Assembly (NCBI RefSeq): GCF_000412635.1
Contig: NZ_ASTG01000013.1
Span: forward strand, 1-64,000
Direction of reading: 5' to 3'
Length of the DNA: 64,000 nucleotides
Origin: Sphingobium bisphenolivorans
GTDB taxonomy: Bacteria; Pseudomonadota; Alphaproteobacteria; Sphingomonadales; Sphingomonadaceae
Position numbers and translations under genes: made by a program. Numbering within the stretch: the stretch's first letter is position 1; every line of letters starts with the position of its first letter. Below are positions 62,339 through 64,000 of the stretch, one piece after another. The notes below the pieces were generated by a model. It searched no databases. It saw only the letters and a program-made list of their open reading frames with translations, and was not told the origin of the DNA.

Positions 62339-63425
62339 GGATACCTCTCCCACACCTGCATTTGCCGCAATAGCACAGGGTGATGCCGCGCCGCAACATG
62401 GGCCCCGGCCTTTGCCCCTTTTTCTCAATATTTTATGGCGGGAAACGGAGGGTGATGCGGGACTTCGCCGCCGCGCTTTCCAGGGATTGCGGAGATATCA
62501 AGAAGCTAAACGACCTCCGCCGAGGCCCGCGCCAGCCATCTTCGCGCATGCGGGCAGTGCGAAGCTGCTTCGTTATGGGACGAAAAACGGACGCGCCCCC
62601 GTGGTTTTCGTGCCCTCCTTGATCAACCCTCCGCAGGTGCTGGACCTGTCGGAGAACCGATCCATGCTGCGCCACATGGCTGCAGCAGGACATGACGCCT
62701 ATCTGGTCGACTGGGGTGCCCCGGCAGCGGACGACCAGGGGCTTGATCTGGAACGGCACGTAACGGAAAGACTTCTGCCGATGCTGGCAGCGCTACCCCA
62801 GCCGCCGATCCTGGTGGGATACTGCCTTGGCGGGAGTCTGGTGATCGGCGCTGCCGCTTCCCATCCCGCGCGAGCCGTCGCCGTCATCGCGGCCCCGTGG
62901 AATTTCGATGGCTTCCCTCCAGCCGACCGGGAACTGATCGAGGGACTTTGGCACGGTTCAAAGCCGGTATGCGAGCGACTGGGCTATGTGCCGATGGAGG
63001 TGTTGCAATCGGGCTTTTGGGCGATGGATCCCACCCGCACGATCCGAAAATACGCCGCCTTCGCTGATGTGACGCCTGGGTCAAGCGGGGAACATGCGTT
63101 CCTTTCGGTGGAAGATTGGGCGAATGGCGGACCGCCCCTCACCTATGCGGCGGGGCGGGATCTGTTCGAACGGTTTTATGCCGCGAACGCCAGCGGGCTT
63201 GGGAAATGGAAGATCGCCGGGAAGGTGGTAGACCCAGCGGCGCTGCATTGCGCAACATTTTCAATCAGTTCAGCAACCGACCGGATCGTCCCCGCCAGTG
63301 CCGCCCCCGTCATGGCGAAAGTGGAGACGCTAAAGCTTGGCCATGTCGGGATGATCGTGGGCAGCCAGGCACGGCAATTGCTATGGGAACCGCTGTCCGG
63401 ATGGCTTTCCAGCCATGGCGGATGA
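62337..63425 (+). CDS. PhaC-like alpha/beta hydrolase, class III size
   Basis: A 362-residue protein of the PHA synthase superfamily. The lipase-like box is G-Y-C163-L-G-G (Cys nucleophile, as in PHA synthases) and the triad is completed by Asp315 (S-A-T-D-R-I-V-P) and His336 (L-G-H-V-G). V-F-V-P-S-L-I-N-P-P and Y-L-V-D-W-G are PhaC motifs. Spacing and length match class III PhaC (about 355 residues, C-D-H triad), which need a PhaE partner; none is seen nearby. ATG 62337 overlaps the phaR start; no ribosome binding site precedes it. Confidence 0.8.
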   Translation: MDTSPTPAFAAIAQGDAAPQHGPRPLPLFLNILWRETEGDAGLRRRAFQGLRRYQEAKRPPPRPAPAIFAHAGSAKLLRYGTKNGRAPVVFVPSLINPPQVLDLSENRSMLRHMAAAGHDAYLVDWGAPAADDQGLDLERHVTERLLPMLAALPQPPILVGYCLGGSLVIGAAASHPARAVAVIAAPWNFDGFPPADRELIEGLWHGSKPVCERLGYVPMEVLQSGFWAMDPTRTIRKYAAFADVTPGSSGEHAFLSVEDWANGGPPLTYAAGRDLFERFYAANASGLGKWKIAGKVVDPAALHCATFSISSATDRIVPASAAPVMAKVETLKLGHVGMIVGSQARQLLWEPLSGWLSSHGG

Positions 63426-63472
63426 TGTTATGTGCGCCCGCGAAAACGACCACCAGCTCTGAGGATCAACCT

Positions 63473-64000
63473 TTGTCAGACATCGTCATCACAGCCGCCA
63501 AGCGCACGGCCGTCGGAAGCTTCATGGGCGCGTTCGGTTCCACGCCAGCGCATGAACTAGGACGGACTGCGATCGTCGCCGCTCTCGGCCAGGCAGGGCT
63601 GTCGCCCGAAGAGGTGGACGAAGTGATCCTGGGGCAAATCTTGACCGCCGGTCAGGGCCAGAATCCCGCGCGTCAGGCAGCCGTCAACGCCGGGATCCCG
63701 GTGGAACGCACCGCCATCGGCCTCAACCAGCTCTGCGGCTCCGGCCTTCGCGCGGTCGCCCTTGCGGCGCAAGCGATCAAGGCTGGCGACGCGCGCATCA
63801 TGGTCGCGGGCGGTCAGGAGAGCATGTCGCTCGCGCCCCATGCACAATATCTGCGCGCCGGTGCAAAGATGGGGCCGATTTCCCTCGTCGATACGATGAC
63901 GCATGACGGCCTGACGGACGCGTTCAACAATTATCACATGGGCGTTACCGCGGAAAATCTGGCGGAGAAATATCAGATCAGCCGCGAGGCGCAGGACGAA
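63473..64000 (+). CDS. phaA: Acetyl-CoA acetyltransferase (thiolase), N-terminal part
   Basis: An open frame from TTG 63473 to the window edge gives 176 residues of a biosynthetic thiolase: V-I-T-A-A-K-R-T-A-V-G-S-F at the start, the catalytic Cys88 in L-N-Q-L-C-G-S-G-L-R, and G-G-Q-E-S-M-S at about 113. GAGGA lies 7 bases before the TTG. It condenses two acetyl-CoA to acetoacetyl-CoA, the first step toward PHB; adjacency to phaR and the PhaC-like gene supports phaA, though atoB cannot be excluded. Confidence 0.92.
   Translation, partial: MSDIVITAAKRTAVGSFMGAFGSTPAHELGRTAIVAALGQAGLSPEEVDEVILGQILTAGQGQNPARQAAVNAGIPVERTAIGLNQLCGSGLRAVALAAQAIKAGDARIMVAGGQESMSLAPHAQYLRAGAKMGPISLVDTMTHDGLTDAFNNYHMGVTAENLAEKYQISREAQDE

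Overview
The window looks like a contiguous piece of chromosome from a sphingomonad (Alphaproteobacteria, Sphingomonadales; probably Sphingobium, Sphingomonas or Novosphingobium). The evidence is high GC, a fused IspDF, dusB-ntrBC-ntrYX followed by an Hfq with two Sm domains, a DivL-type kinase with Tyr in place of His, AddAB rather than RecBCD, a short class-III-sized PhaC-like protein beside phaR, and a type 3 ProRS. Genus assignment is inference. About 57 protein genes, two tRNAs and several short regulatory elements can be supported. Most of the window is housekeeping. I see no CRISPR array, insertion sequence or defence island.

Layout. 1-2100 is the edge of an integrated element: the start of a phage AntA-type antirepressor, a palindrome, a tyrosine integrase and direct repeats upstream of it. 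2.1-5.7 kb holds an alanine-rich lipoprotein, an exported M28 peptidase and the ribosomal ABCF protein EttA, followed by a candidate small RNA with its own promoter and terminator. 6-7.7 kb is a coupled carbonic anhydrase / NYN-LOTUS / acylphosphatase cluster. 7.7-10.8 kb carries lipA, a RatA/Coq10-like gene, PncC and IspDF. 10.9-20.2 kb is the nitrogen two-component block dusB-ntrB-ntrC-ntrY-ntrX followed by tandem-domain hfq and hflX.

20.2-30.1 kb is a long leftward series (mltB-like, dacC, tmk, holB, metG, tatD, an MBL hydrolase, a membrane retropepsin-like protease, an MFS transporter, mazG), mostly joined by 4-base overlaps. tRNA-Ser(UGA), secA, argJ and an inositol-phosphatase-family gene follow. 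35.8-47.1 kb is another tightly overlapped leftward operon: divL-tsaE-amgK-murU-addB-addA-trxA. It joins cell-cycle signalling, tRNA t6A modification, MurNAc recycling and double-strand-break repair. 47.2-54.7 kb has ahcY behind a nested palindrome, yqgE, a peroxiredoxin, amn, two poorly characterised genes and asd. 54.8-64 kb has a DPP4-like peptidase, tRNA-Val(CAC), an entericidin, hslVU, proS and a polyhydroxyalkanoate cluster (phaR, a PhaC-like gene, and the start of a thiolase cut by the window end).

The items most worth a second look are the 5.78 kb small-RNA candidate, the tandem Hfq, the DivL-like pseudokinase, the ahcY operator-like palindrome, the perfect 32-bp palindrome inside phaR, and the overlapping start codons of phaR and the PhaC-like gene.
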